A stretch of DNA of 64,000 nt from Chelatococcus sp. YT9 (GTDB lineage: Bacteria > Pseudomonadota > Alphaproteobacteria > Rhizobiales > Beijerinckiaceae): positions 1,658,637 through 1,722,636 of the forward strand of contig NZ_JAHBRW010000002.1 of NCBI RefSeq assembly GCF_018398315.1. The letters are read 5' to 3'. The notes under the pieces were generated by a model. It saw nothing but the letters and a program-made list of their open reading frames with translations, did no database searches and was not told the origin of the DNA. Positions 8,667 to 18,421 of the stretch are shown here, piece after piece; positions within the stretch are counted from its first letter, which is position 1; every line of letters begins with the position of its first letter. The position numbers and the translations under genes were made by a program.

Positions 8667-9653
8667 TTACTTGACCAGCATCGATGCTGGATCGACGGCA
8701 TCGATCTGGGGCAGGGAGGTTCCGGTCGATTTCACGAACGCTACTTCATGCGCCATATCGGCGGCGGTCAGCGGCCTTGCCTTCCATGCGGCCGCTTCGC
8801 CGGCATAGAGCAGATCGAGGGTCTTGGCGTCGACATCCGGATAGAGCTTCGCGACAGCGGCCTTGACTTCGGCTGGCCGCTCTTCGATGGCTTTGCCGAG
8901 GTCCGCGACGACTGAAGCCAGCGCCTTCATCAGGTCTGGGTTGGCGGCGGCGAAGTCCTGCATGGTCTGCAGGCTCACTGAGCTCGCCGGCAGGTTCTGG
9001 GGCGGAAGCTCGGCTTTCGGGCCGCTCAGCCACAGGACGGCCTTGTCCCTCACCACGGGTACGCCCCAGAACGGAGCTCCGGCGATGAAGCCCTGGATCG
9101 CACCTTTTTCCAAGGCGGCGACCATGGCGGGCTGGGCCATATAGGTGAAGCGGATATTGGCGCCGGCCGCCTCCGCTGCCCCCTTGAACGATACCGTGTA
9201 GGACGAAGTCGCGCTGGTCGAGCCGATAATGAGCCCGTCCAGCGCCTTCAAGCGTTCAGTAGGGGATGCGGTCGGGGATACGCCAGTCTTCTCGGCAACA
9301 TCCTTGGCCAGGACGAGCGATGCGCTCAGACCATTATACGTGTTGGCGATCGCGACCACCTTTTGGCCGCGGCCCTGGGCCGCGACGAGCTCGCCGGGGC
9401 CGGAGAGGACAACTTCGACAGACTTGGAGATGAGGGCCGTCGTCGCGCTGTTGGCGTTGTCCATAACGATGATCTTGGCATTAAGCCCATGCTTCTCGAA
9501 AAGCCCAAGCTCTTTTGCGATCCGAATGGCGGCGGTGCCGAAGCTGAGCGAGCTGATTGGTATGCTGATATCCCGCAGCTGCGCCATCGCTGGCACGGAA
9601 ACAAGGCAGGCTGCGCAGACCAGGCCGCGTAGCCAATACTTCATAGGCCGCAT
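8667..9653 (-). CDS. ABC transporter substrate-binding protein, NMT1/SsuA-like
   Basis: The protein (328 residues) has a signal peptide (MRPMKYWLRGLVCAACLVSVPAMA, cut into two here as a hydrophobic core ending at AMA). The mature region shows the NMT1/Tau/Ssu pattern: SSLSFGTAAIRIAKELGLFEKHGLNAKIIVMDNANSATTALIS in pieces, then LKALDGLIIGSTSATSSYTVSFKGAAEAAGANI. The ATG at 9653 has GGAGGG at good spacing. It follows the aldehyde dehydrogenase gene by 73 bases on the same strand. It likely supplies the missing periplasmic component for the ATPase and permease at 2711-4346. Ligand unknown. Confidence 0.88.
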   Translation of the reverse strand: MRPMKYWLRGLVCAACLVSVPAMAQLRDISIPISSLSFGTAAIRIAKELGLFEKHGLNAKIIVMDNANSATTALISKSVEVVLSGPGELVAAQGRGQKVVAIANTYNGLSASLVLAKDVAEKTGVSPTASPTERLKALDGLIIGSTSATSSYTVSFKGAAEAAGANIRFTYMAQPAMVAALEKGAIQGFIAGAPFWGVPVVRDKAVLWLSGPKAELPPQNLPASSVSLQTMQDFAAANPDLMKALASVVADLGKAIEERPAEVKAAVAKLYPDVDAKTLDLLYAGEAAAWKARPLTAADMAHEVAFVKSTGTSLPQIDAVDPASMLVK

Positions 9654-9726
9654 GGTAACCCTCCCAGTTTATTTGTCTTGTATGTTTCAGAATGGCGATC
9701 GAAGAAAATCGTCGGAACTAAACCCG

Positions 9727-11169
9727 CTAGTTCAGAACGAAGAAGCGTTCTTCCGTCATATCCTTGATCGAATATTTCGGGCCCTCGCGCCCGACGCCGC
9801 TGTCCTTGACCCCGCCGTAAGGCATCTGGTCCGAGCGCCAGCGGGACGTGCCGTTGACGATCACTCCACCCGTGCGCACGCCCTTGATGGCGGACAGCGC
9901 AAGCGCGAGCGAATTGGTGAAGATCCCGCATTGCAGGCCGAAAGGGCTGTCGCTGATGGACTTAAACAGCGGTTCTATATCCTCATAGGGCTGCAGGCTC
10001 ATGGCGGGGCCGAAGATCTCGTCGCACATCACGCTCATATCGGAGCGGACATTGGTGAGGATGGCCGGGTCGAGCTGCGCACCGTGCCGTGACCCGCCAC
10101 GCAGCAAGGTCGCGCCGGCCTCGACAGCCTGGCCGATCATCCCCTCGACGCGGATCGCCGCCTGCTCGTCGATCAGGGTGCCGACCTCGGTCTGCATGTC
10201 CATTGGATCGCCCAGCGCAAGGAGCCCCACTTCATCGTGCACGGCTGCGACGAAAGTCTCGTAGACGGGCTTGTGAACGAAAACATTCTGCACGGAGATG
10301 CAGCTCTGGCCGGCGAGCAGCATCGCGTTGCGAGCGCAGGCCTTCGCGGCTGCGGCCAGATCGGCATCGCTGTGCACGAAGGTGGGGCCGACGCCGCCTA
10401 GCTCAAGGGCAACGCGCTTCATGCCGACCGTGCCCCGGATGATCTTGCCGACGCGGGTGGAACCCGTGAAGCTCACGAAATCAACCCGGGGGTCGGAGAC
10501 GAGCTGTGGCGCGATCGCATCGCCATAGACGGTGTTCACGGCCCCAGCTGGCAGTCCGGCGGCGACAAAGGCTTCCACGAAGAGATGGACGCAGAGCGGC
10601 GCCTTCGGCGATGACTTGAGCACGATGCTGTTCCCCGCCGCGATCGCAGGGCCAAGCTTGTGCGCGGCGAGATTGACAGGCGCGTTGAACGGCGTGATCG
10701 CTGCGATGACGCCCGCTGGGAAACGCATCACCATGGCGATTTTTCCAGCGCCTATGGCGCTCGCATCCATGGGGATATGCTCGCCCTGGATGCGTACCGC
10801 TTCCTCTGCGCAAAGGCGCAGTGTGTCGGCCGAGCGCTGCGTCTCGAAGATCGAATCGCGCAACGCCTTGCCGGTTTCGCGCGACATGGCCCGCGCGATC
10901 TCGTCCGTGCGGGCGGCGACATTATCCGCGGCGCGGCGCAACACGGCGGCGCGCTCGTAGCCGGGCATGGCTGCCATGGTCTCCTTAGCCCGAAAGGCGG
11001 CGTCCAGGGCATCGTCAAGATCCCCCGCCGTCGATACCGGCGCGAACGCCACAACTTCCCCACGGTAGGGATCGCGAATTTCCGTGACCTCTTCAGGCTC
11101 TCGCCAATGGCCACCGATGAAAGCCTTGATGGATACGGCTTGCGGTGCGCGGCCCTGCGCGTCGAGCAT
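9727..11169 (-). CDS. NAD(P)+-dependent aldehyde dehydrogenase
   Basis: This 480-residue protein is a standard soluble ALDH. It has the cofactor segment ITPFNAPVNLAAHKLGPAIA, the VSFTGSTRVGK turn, the general-base glutamate in ALELGGVGP, the catalytic cysteine in LLAGQSCISVQNV, and the C-terminal MPYGGVKDSGVGREGPKYSI motif. The sequence is closest in feel to lactaldehyde/glyceraldehyde-type and aromatic-aldehyde ALDHs, so substrate is open. ATG 11169 has GGGAGG six bases ahead; an upstream in-frame start at 11235 would run through operator C. It probably oxidises the aldehyde made by one of the neighbouring alcohol dehydrogenases. Confidence 0.93.
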   Translation of the reverse strand: MLDAQGRAPQAVSIKAFIGGHWREPEEVTEIRDPYRGEVVAFAPVSTAGDLDDALDAAFRAKETMAAMPGYERAAVLRRAADNVAARTDEIARAMSRETGKALRDSIFETQRSADTLRLCAEEAVRIQGEHIPMDASAIGAGKIAMVMRFPAGVIAAITPFNAPVNLAAHKLGPAIAAGNSIVLKSSPKAPLCVHLFVEAFVAAGLPAGAVNTVYGDAIAPQLVSDPRVDFVSFTGSTRVGKIIRGTVGMKRVALELGGVGPTFVHSDADLAAAAKACARNAMLLAGQSCISVQNVFVHKPVYETFVAAVHDEVGLLALGDPMDMQTEVGTLIDEQAAIRVEGMIGQAVEAGATLLRGGSRHGAQLDPAILTNVRSDMSVMCDEIFGPAMSLQPYEDIEPLFKSISDSPFGLQCGIFTNSLALALSAIKGVRTGGVIVNGTSRWRSDQMPYGGVKDSGVGREGPKYSIKDMTEERFFVLN

Positions 11170-11206
11170 GGACGTCCTCCCGATCTTTGGCTGGAATATA
11201 ACTATA

Positions 11207-11223
11207 TCATCTAAAGGATTTGA
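11207..11223 (+). promoter_or_regulatory. Operator site C (TCATCTAAAGGATTTGA) in a divergent promoter
   Basis: The third copy of the region 1 site stands between the divergent aldehyde and alcohol dehydrogenase genes, 38-54 bases before the ALDH start. It differs from the consensus by one base in the core (AAAGGATTT). It overlaps TTGACA (11220-11225), a consensus-like -35 for the rightward alcohol dehydrogenase, with TAGCGT 17 bases later. One bound regulator could control both genes. Confidence 0.55.
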
Positions 11224-11313
11224 CACGAAACACAAGCTTCAATAGCGTCCCTCGTCGATGGTTCGGACGCGGGGAGCTCAGGAGAAAGCGCCCCCTTGTG
11301 GGAGGATGCCGCC

Positions 11314-12444
11314 ATGCGCATGGTCGCCGCTGTCATGTATGAACAGGGCCTGCCAACCCCCTATGCGGAGAGCACGCCTTTCCGGATTGAGGAGGTCTCG
11401 TTGGAGGGGCCCGGAGAGGGCGAGGTGCTGGTCGAGATCGCGGCCGCAGGCTTGTGCCATTCCGATCTATCGCAGGTTGCGGGACTGCGTAAGCGCAAGC
11501 TTCCCGTGGTCGGCGGGCATGAGGGCGCCGGAATCGTGCGTGAGGTCGGGCGCGGGGTTACGGCGGTTCGGCCGGGGGACCATGTGGTGATGACCGCCGT
11601 CTCCAGCTGCGGCCATTGCCGCCCCTGTTCCGAGAGCCGGCCGGTGCTGTGTGAAAGCGTGACCGTGCCGCGCACCCAGGGCCTGCTGTCCAATGGCGCG
11701 CGGCGGCTTACCCTGAGGGGGGAACCCGTTTATCACTACAGCGGCGTCTCCTCCTTCGCGCAATATGCGGTGACCGTTCCGAATTCGTTGATCGTCATGG
11801 ATCCCGCCATTCCCTTGGACGTGGCGGCCATGTTCGGTTGCGCGGTGGTGACCGGCGCCGGCTGCGTGTTCAATTCCGCCAAGGTCAAGCCCGGTCAGAG
11901 CATCGCCGTCTTGGGGCTCGGCGGCGTGGGGCTGAATGCTGTCATGGCCGCGCGCATCGCCGGCGCGGCGCATATCATCGGCATCGATATCAACGAGACC
12001 AAGTTCCCGTTGGCGCAGGAGCTGGGCGCGACCCACGTGTTCTCAGCGCTGGATCCTCAGGTCGTCGAGAAAGTCAGGGATCTCACGCAGGGGGGCGTCG
12101 ATTTCGCCTTCGAGATCTCGGGGGCCAAGGCGGCGATGAGCTCCGCGAATGCCATGACCCGCAAGGGCGGCGAGATCATTTGCGTCGGGCTCGGCGCCTC
12201 CAATGACATGTACCAGTATGCCCATGCCGCACTGGTCTCGGAAGAGAAGGTGTTCCGCGGGTCCTTCATGGGCAGTTGCGTGCCTGAACGGGACATTCCG
12301 CGCTACCTCGGCCTCTACCAGGAGGGCGTTCTGCCGGTGAACCGTCTGAAGAGTGACACGATGGGCTTCGAAGGCCTCAATCTCAGTCTTGATCGCCTCG
12401 ACCGTGGCGAGGTGGTGCGGCAGGTGCTGCTGCCGAACGGCTGA
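11314..12444 (+). CDS. Zinc-dependent alcohol dehydrogenase (MDR superfamily)
   Basis: The protein (376 residues) is a medium-chain, two-zinc alcohol dehydrogenase. Catalytic zinc ligands are visible in GLCHSD, GGHEGAG and the FGCAVVTGAG cysteine. The structural zinc lobe is SCGHCRPCSESRPVLC, with all four cysteines. The NAD site is AVLGLGGVGLNAVMAARIAGA, followed by IIGIDINE, whose acidic residue favours NAD+. Overall it resembles the class III/benzyl-alcohol-type branch. I chose ATG 11314 because GGGAGG lies 8 bases upstream; a TTG at 11296 is in frame. It would oxidise an alcohol to the substrate of the divergent aldehyde dehydrogenase. Confidence 0.92.
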   Translation: MRMVAAVMYEQGLPTPYAESTPFRIEEVSLEGPGEGEVLVEIAAAGLCHSDLSQVAGLRKRKLPVVGGHEGAGIVREVGRGVTAVRPGDHVVMTAVSSCGHCRPCSESRPVLCESVTVPRTQGLLSNGARRLTLRGEPVYHYSGVSSFAQYAVTVPNSLIVMDPAIPLDVAAMFGCAVVTGAGCVFNSAKVKPGQSIAVLGLGGVGLNAVMAARIAGAAHIIGIDINETKFPLAQELGATHVFSALDPQVVEKVRDLTQGGVDFAFEISGAKAAMSSANAMTRKGGEIICVGLGASNDMYQYAHAALVSEEKVFRGSFMGSCVPERDIPRYLGLYQEGVLPVNRLKSDTMGFEGLNLSLDRLDRGEVVRQVLLPNG

Positions 12445-12473
12445 GCCGGGCCGGCGCTTCGCCACGGTCGGAG

Positions 12474-12497
12474 GGCGTGATCCGGTCAGATCACGCC
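12474..12497. terminator. Perfect 9-bp hairpin between convergent genes
   Basis: GGCGTGATC (12474-12482) pairs with GATCACGCC (12489-12497) around a 6-base loop that contains the stop codon of the CaiB-type gene. It lies 30 bases after the alcohol dehydrogenase stop, so it can serve that transcript. No T-tract follows. Confidence 0.45.
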
Positions 12498-13724
12498 TTC
12501 GTCCTTGAGCGCGGCGAGTTCTTCTTCCGAATGTCCCAGCCATGCGCCGAACACGGTATCGTTGCTCGCACCGAGCGGCAGGCTCGGCTCGATCGGCCGG
12601 CGTGGCGTGCCCTCGAAGACGAGGGGTGAATGGGGCAGAACGACCCGGCCGAGTTCCGGATGGTCGACCCACTGCAGGCTTCCACGCGCATGCATGTTTT
12701 CGTCGAGGATGACCTCCGACAATTCGCGTACCGGTGCGCAGGGCACCGCTGCAGCCAGCATCAGCCGCGCGATCTCGGCTTTCGGCATCGTCCGCGTCCA
12801 GCTCTCGATGAGCTCATCGACATCCGCGAAATTCACGACGCGTGTCGAGCGGGTCAGGAAACGCGGATCATCCTTGAGATCCCCGCGCCCCATCACCTCG
12901 AGGATGGCGCGGAAATGGTGATCGCCGGGCGCGTTGAGAACGACATAGCCATCGCGGGCGGCATAGACGTTGTAGGGTGATATGCCAAGGCCGCCATGGC
13001 GATTGCCGGTACGGGCGGGGGCGGCGTCGCCGCGCGCGTGGAGCATGCCGAGATTCGAGGCGAGCGAGGCATAGGTGGCGTCCTGCATCGAGACCTCGAC
13101 CACGCGGCCCTTGCCCGTGCGTTCACGTTCGTAGAGCGCTGTCATGATTGCTGCGTAGAGATGGATGCCGGCGCTGAAATCGCACATGGCCGCCCCGGAT
13201 TTCACCGGCGGTTGGTCGGGATAGCCGGTGGAGTTGATGACGCCGCACATCGCCTGCATGACGAGATCCATGGCCGGATAGTCGCGGTAGGGGCCTGTCT
13301 TGCCGTAGCCAGAGCTCGAACCATAGATCAGCCGAGGGTTGACACCGTGCAACGTGGCCGCCCCCAGGCCAAGGCGGTCCATGACGCCTGGCGCGAAATT
13401 CTCGACGAGGATGTCGGCGTGCGCCGCCATCTCCTTGAGAAGCGAGCGCCCCTTGTCGGATTTCAGGTTGAGCGTCACCGGCTTCTTGTTGGAATTGAGC
13501 ATCGCGAAGGGAAGCGCCGCCCCGCCCATATCACCCCGGCTGCGCAGGTGCTCGCCATGATGCGGTTCCACCTTGATGACTTCCGCCCCGGCCATGGCCA
13601 TGAGAAAGGTGGCGTAGGGCCCGTTATAGACATGGGACAGATCAATGATCGTTATCCCGGCAAGGGGCAGGCCCTGATTGTCCTTGCCGTCCTCGGCGCC
13701 TTGATTGGCTGTCGCCTGAAGCAT
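12486..13724 (-). CDS. CaiB/BaiF (family III) CoA-transferase
   Basis: This 412-residue protein has family III CoA-transferase hallmarks: LAGITIIDLSHVYNGPYATFLMA at the N-terminus in pieces, GAEVIKVEP, LNLKSDKGR, the ENFAPGVMDRLGLG loop and SSSGYGKTGPYRDYPAMD. The aspartate ending that last segment (about Asp173) matches the catalytic Asp of formyl-CoA transferase. It transfers CoA between carboxylic acids through an aspartyl-CoA anhydride. It is the second CoA-transferase of the cluster and of a different family from the one at 4441, implying two different acids are activated. ATG 13724 follows GAGGG. Confidence 0.92.
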   Translation of the reverse strand: MLQATANQGAEDGKDNQGLPLAGITIIDLSHVYNGPYATFLMAMAGAEVIKVEPHHGEHLRSRGDMGGAALPFAMLNSNKKPVTLNLKSDKGRSLLKEMAAHADILVENFAPGVMDRLGLGAATLHGVNPRLIYGSSSGYGKTGPYRDYPAMDLVMQAMCGVINSTGYPDQPPVKSGAAMCDFSAGIHLYAAIMTALYERERTGKGRVVEVSMQDATYASLASNLGMLHARGDAAPARTGNRHGGLGISPYNVYAARDGYVVLNAPGDHHFRAILEVMGRGDLKDDPRFLTRSTRVVNFADVDELIESWTRTMPKAEIARLMLAAAVPCAPVRELSEVILDENMHARGSLQWVDHPELGRVVLPHSPLVFEGTPRRPIEPSLPLGASNDTVFGAWLGHSEEELAALKDEGVI

Positions 13725-13866
13725 GTCTCGTCCCTCTACCCTGTTGCGCGGCCTTCAGCCTGCCGCCGCTTCACCGCCTGCTCTTCTCCGCTGTCGGTCC
13801 GGCAACTTCGCCCGGGCGACGGCGTGGGGCAGGCGTGGAACATATAAAACGCCTTTCGCAAAAAAA

Positions 13867-13883
13867 TAAAATCATTTAGATGA
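13867..13883 (-). promoter_or_regulatory. Operator site D (minus-strand TCATCTAAATGATTTTA)
   Basis: This fourth copy fits the consensus best, with perfect TCATCTAAATGATTT. It lies in the 208-base divergent spacer between the CaiB-type gene and the iron-alcohol-dehydrogenase homologue, 50 bases before the latter's start and 143 from the former. It sits in a run of A/T unlike the rest of the spacer. Confidence 0.6.
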
Positions 13884-13932
13884 AATAATGCAATTCTCTC
13901 CATGATCGTTGCGGATGCCAAGGAGCGCAGCC

Positions 13933-15129
13933 ATGCAGACCGAGGCCGTGCAGACTTCCCGGTCTTTCCGCCATTTTGCGCCAGCCACGCGCCTGTACTA
14001 CGGCGAAGATAGCCTCGAATCTCTCCGGCTGGAACTGGACCGGGCTGGTGTGAAACGTGCCGTAATATTCTGTGGTCGCTCGCTCTCGCGGCATCCCCTA
14101 GGGTTGCCGCATGTCGCCCGGCATCTCGGCGCGCTCCATGTTGGCAGCTTCACGGACGTCACGCCGCATAGCCCCCTTCCTGCGATCATTGCCGGCAGGG
14201 ATATGTTGCGCGCGACACGCGCAGACGGGGTTGTCGCGCTCGGTGGAGGATCCGCCATCGTTTCCGCGCGTGCAGCAACGATCCTGCTGGGTGAGGACCG
14301 TCCGCTCGATGCGCTGGTGACCCGCTTCACGCCCGGTCAACCACCACGGAGCCCGCGGCTCCAGGCGCCGAAACTACCCCAATTCGCTGTGGCGACGACA
14401 CCGACAACAGCGATCGCCAAGGCGGGCACTGCGGTCCTCGATCCCGCATCCGGCAAGCGGCTCACCATGCTCGATCCGCGCACGCGCGCGCAGGCCATTT
14501 TTATCGACCCGCGCCTTGCCCAGCTGACGCCTGTGGACGTCATTCGGGACGCCGCTCTGAATGCCTTCGCAATGGCGGTGCAGGGGCTGGAATCCCACAT
14601 GCGGCAACCGCTGGCTGACGCGTCTCTTCTTGAGGCCGTGCGCCTGTTGCGCGACAATCTCCCACACCTTGGCTCACGCGTGGACGGCGCCGACGTTCGC
14701 GGCGCGCTGCTGCTTGCAGCGGTGCTGACCGGACAAGGGACCGACCAGACGAGCTCTGGCCTGACGTCTGCGCTCGGCCATTGCATTGGCGCGCGCCATC
14801 ACACCGCGAACGGCACGATCAACGCCATCCTGCTGCCGCATGTCATGCGCTTCAACGGACGGGTGACGGGCGAACGCATGGCGGCCGTTGCCGCGATGTT
14901 GGGGGTCGACGCGCCAGCGCAGATGGGAGCGGCGGAGGCGGCTGCACGTGCCTGTGCCACTTTCTTCGCGCGTCTCGGGCTGCCGTCCCGGCTCAGCGAT
15001 ATCGGTATCGATACGGCGGCGTTCGAGCTGATCATCGCTGATCTGCAGGAGGATTGGTTCTTCCATCAAAACCCCCGCCAGATCGAGTCCTCGCAGCAGG
15101 TTCGCGACATTCTGCAAGCCGCGCTGTAG
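13933..15129 (+). CDS. Iron-containing alcohol dehydrogenase/maleylacetate reductase homologue without metal ligands
   Basis: The 398-residue protein has the family III (iron) ADH layout: an N-terminal Rossmann-like half with VVALGGGSAI and a helical C-terminal half with LLLAAVLTGQGT and INAILLPHVMRFN. At the four positions that normally hold the metal (Asp, His, His, His) it has Asn210 (LNAF), Met214 (FAMAVQ), Ser279 (LTSALGH) and Asn293 (TANGTINA). It may be metal-free, catalyse different chemistry, or be non-catalytic. The frame is intact and has a good AAGGAG seven bases before ATG 13933, so it is expressed rather than decayed. It is probably controlled by operator D. Confidence 0.85.
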   Translation: MQTEAVQTSRSFRHFAPATRLYYGEDSLESLRLELDRAGVKRAVIFCGRSLSRHPLGLPHVARHLGALHVGSFTDVTPHSPLPAIIAGRDMLRATRADGVVALGGGSAIVSARAATILLGEDRPLDALVTRFTPGQPPRSPRLQAPKLPQFAVATTPTTAIAKAGTAVLDPASGKRLTMLDPRTRAQAIFIDPRLAQLTPVDVIRDAALNAFAMAVQGLESHMRQPLADASLLEAVRLLRDNLPHLGSRVDGADVRGALLLAAVLTGQGTDQTSSGLTSALGHCIGARHHTANGTINAILLPHVMRFNGRVTGERMAAVAAMLGVDAPAQMGAAEAAARACATFFARLGLPSRLSDIGIDTAAFELIIADLQEDWFFHQNPRQIESSQQVRDILQAAL

Positions 15130-15177
15130 AGCGGTGAAGGCTTGCGTGGAGGATCTGGTGGGACGCTCTCGTCGCGA

Positions 15178-16041
15178 TCAGTCCGCCGCCAGGTCCCTCA
15201 GCGTCGACAAGTCATGAACGGCAGGTTCCTCATGTAGTGCCGTGAGCGTGACGCCGTTGATGGTGATCGAGGGATAGAGCTCGCGCACCAATGGGTCATG
15301 TCCAGGAATGATGCGGTCGACGGCGCCGGCGATCTCCAACATGCGGCCGTAGGAGCGCAATGTCGCGGCAACGTCCACCGTCAAGGCGAAGGGAGCGCGA
15401 CGAAGAAAATTGGCATAGAGATGGCTGACGTCCGAGGCGAGCAGTACCGGTCCGCGCTGTGTCTCGACCTTGACCGCTTGTAATCCCCGGCTATGGCCTG
15501 GGAGGCAATGCAGCGAAATGCCGGGAAGCGGCGCGGCATCTCCGTCGTGGAAGTGCACACGCTCCGCATAGACATGCCGCACGAAGGTGACGACATCCTC
15601 CACATCGAACGGGAAGCGCAGCACCGGCTCGCACATGCAGCGTCCCGTCGCGAAGGCGGCCTCCGCATCCTGCACATGAAAGCGCGCTTTCCCGAAACGA
15701 TCGATGTTTCCCGCATGATCATAGTGAAGATGCGTGAGGACGATGTCCTCGATCCTATCCGGATCGACGCCAATCCGCCGCAATGCCTCTACCGGGTCGA
15801 AATCGAGCGGCCGCTGTCGCTCATCAGCGGCGCGGGCGCCGAAGCCGGTATCGACGAGCACCGTGCGCGCTGCGTTGCGCAAGATCCACAGATTGAAGTC
15901 GAGCGGCATCGGCCCGTCATGCATGTCCCGCCGGAGGAAATTCTCATGCACACGGCGGCCGGGCGCTCTCGCATAGCAGAGCTGATAGATCTGGTAGGTT
16001 GCGTCGTCAGTGGTGTCCGTTATTGGCAAGCTGTCCGGCAC
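15178..16041 (-). CDS. MBL-fold hydrolase, N-acyl homoserine lactonase-like
   Basis: The protein (287 residues) is a metallo-beta-lactamase-fold hydrolase. The di-metal motif HLHYDH is at about 104-109, a further histidine is in LPGHSRGL, the bridging aspartate is in LLASDVSH, and the last histidine is in IIPGHDP. Length and the N-terminal LWILRNAARTVLVDTGFGA segment resemble AiiA/AttM-type lactonases. In a catabolic cluster it more likely opens a pathway lactone or thioester than a quorum signal. The GTG start at 16041 has GGGAGGGG just ahead and lies inside the end of livF (35-base overlap), so the two are translated together. Confidence 0.88.
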   Translation of the reverse strand: MPDSLPITDTTDDATYQIYQLCYARAPGRRVHENFLRRDMHDGPMPLDFNLWILRNAARTVLVDTGFGARAADERQRPLDFDPVEALRRIGVDPDRIEDIVLTHLHYDHAGNIDRFGKARFHVQDAEAAFATGRCMCEPVLRFPFDVEDVVTFVRHVYAERVHFHDGDAAPLPGISLHCLPGHSRGLQAVKVETQRGPVLLASDVSHLYANFLRRAPFALTVDVAATLRSYGRMLEIAGAVDRIIPGHDPLVRELYPSITINGVTLTALHEEPAVHDLSTLRDLAAD

Positions 16042-16739
16042 TGTCCCCTCCCAGATAGGCGTGTTGAATCTTGTTGCTCGCCAGCAAGTCACTGCTCCTG
16101 CCTTCGAGTACCACCGCGCCGGTCTCCAGCACGTAGGCATGGTCGGAGATTTTCAGAGCGAGCTTGGCATTTTGCTCAACAATGACAACGGTGATGCCTT
16201 CGTCATTGATTGTACGGACGAGCCGCGCCACCTCATGGATCAGCTTGGGCGCGAGGCCGAGCGTGGGCTCGTCCAGCATCAGTAGGCGCGGGTGGCTCAT
16301 CAATGCACGCGCGATGGCAACCATCTGCTGCTCACCACCCGAAAGGCTGGCGGCGACCTGACTGCCGCGTTCGGCGACACGCGGAAAAACGGCATGCAGA
16401 AAGTCGAGCCGGCTGCGGAATAGCGCGCGATCCTGAACTCGATAGGCCCCCATGCGGATGTTCTCGTAGACTGTCAGTTCCGGAAACAAGCGGCGCCCTT
16501 CGGGGCAGAGGGCAATGCCTCGGTCAAGCCGCTCATGGGGCTTGAGCCCAGTGATCTCTTGTCCCGCGAAGCGGACAGCGCCGGCGTTCGGTCTCACTAC
16601 ACCGGCGATCGCCTTGAGCAGAGTCGATTTGCCCGCCCCGTTGGCGCCGATAATGGAGACGACGCCCTTTTCCGGGATGACCGCCGACACCTTGTGGAGG
16701 GCGTGAACGCCCGCGTAGTCCACCGAAAGGCTCTCGACC

Positions 16740-16753
<14 letters not shown>
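16007..16753 (-). CDS. livF: Branched-chain amino acid-type ABC transporter ATPase LivF
   Basis: This 248-residue ATPase has Walker A GANGAGKST, the signature LSGGEQQ, Walker B LLMLDEPTLGL and the H-loop in VVIVEQN typical of LivF. Two starts are possible (16759 or 16753). Both lie inside the end of livG, giving a 14-20-base overlap. It completes a LivHMGF set with the adjacent genes and the binding protein at 19433. In this context the importer probably serves an aromatic, branched or dicarboxylic pathway substrate rather than amino acids. Confidence 0.93.
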
Positions 16754-17497
<744 letters not shown>

Positions 17498-17501
<4 letters not shown>

Positions 17502-18421
17502 GCTGGCTTCCTTCGCGGTCGGTCCACCAACGAAACGAGCCCCTGCTTAATGAAGATGAGGAACACCATCAGGCAAAGCCCATAGATGAGGAGTTGATAC
17601 TGCCTCGCCTCACGTAGCAGTTCCGGCAGCGGCACGACCACGATCGCCCCTAGCAGGGGGCCAAGAGCGGCGCTCGTCCCGCCAATGACATTCATCACGA
17701 CGAGATCGACAGAAAGCTGAAAACCGAAGGCCTGTGGCGACAGAAAACCAATATAGAAGGCGTAGATGCCACCGCTGACGCCGGCGATTGCGGCGCTGAA
17801 CGTGAAGACCGCGATACGCCAGGCGAGCGCGTCGGCGCCGATCGAACGGCTGAGCATTTCGTCTTCGTTCAGGGACTGCAGGATCGCGCCAATGTCGGAA
17901 CGCTCGATCGCTCGTACCATCCAGTAGGCGAGGGCGGTGAAGAGCAGCGCGAAGACATAGTATTGCGGGACGGCGGTAAGACGGTATCCGGCTAGGGAGA
18001 ACTTCGGGATGCCATAGAGCCCGCTGTTTCCGCCGAACAGCGATGTCCATTCCTGGAAGACGAGATTGACGATCTGTCCAAAGGCATAGGTCAGGAGTAC
18101 GAAATAGACGCCCTTGATGCGCAGAAAGACCGGGCCGAGCAGAAGCGCAACCAGCGCCGCCATGAGGCCGCCCGATGCGAGCGAGGCGACCGGCGGCAGA
18201 CCGAGCCGCATGGTCAGAAGTGCGCTCGCATAAGCGCCTATGCCCATGAAGGCAGAATGCGCCATGGACAGCTGGCCGATGCGCAGCATGAGATTCATGC
18301 TCAGGGCGAGCGGCGCCATGATCGCGATCATGGTGGCGATGTGGAAGACATATCGATTGTTGGCGATCCAGGGAACCGTGGCGAGAAGGCCGATCGCGGC
18401 GAGAAGGACAAGGCGCTTCAT
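17498..18421 (-). CDS. livM: Branched-chain amino acid-type ABC permease LivM
   Basis: This is a 307-residue membrane protein with about eight to ten hydrophobic helices and LivM landmarks GQLSMAHSAFMGIGAYASALL, FGQIVNLVFQEWTSLFGGNSGL (in part), and VMNVIGGTSAALGPLLGAI near the C-terminus. ATG 18421 overlaps the livH stop by four bases (ATGA). An upstream extension of the frame would run antisense-like through livH and is not needed. It forms the channel with LivH. Confidence 0.92.

Noticed and set aside
15178-16041. Quorum-quenching N-acyl homoserine lactonase as a firm function
   Set aside because: The MBL family is broad, and the gene is translationally coupled to a catabolic importer; no luxI/luxR genes are nearby.
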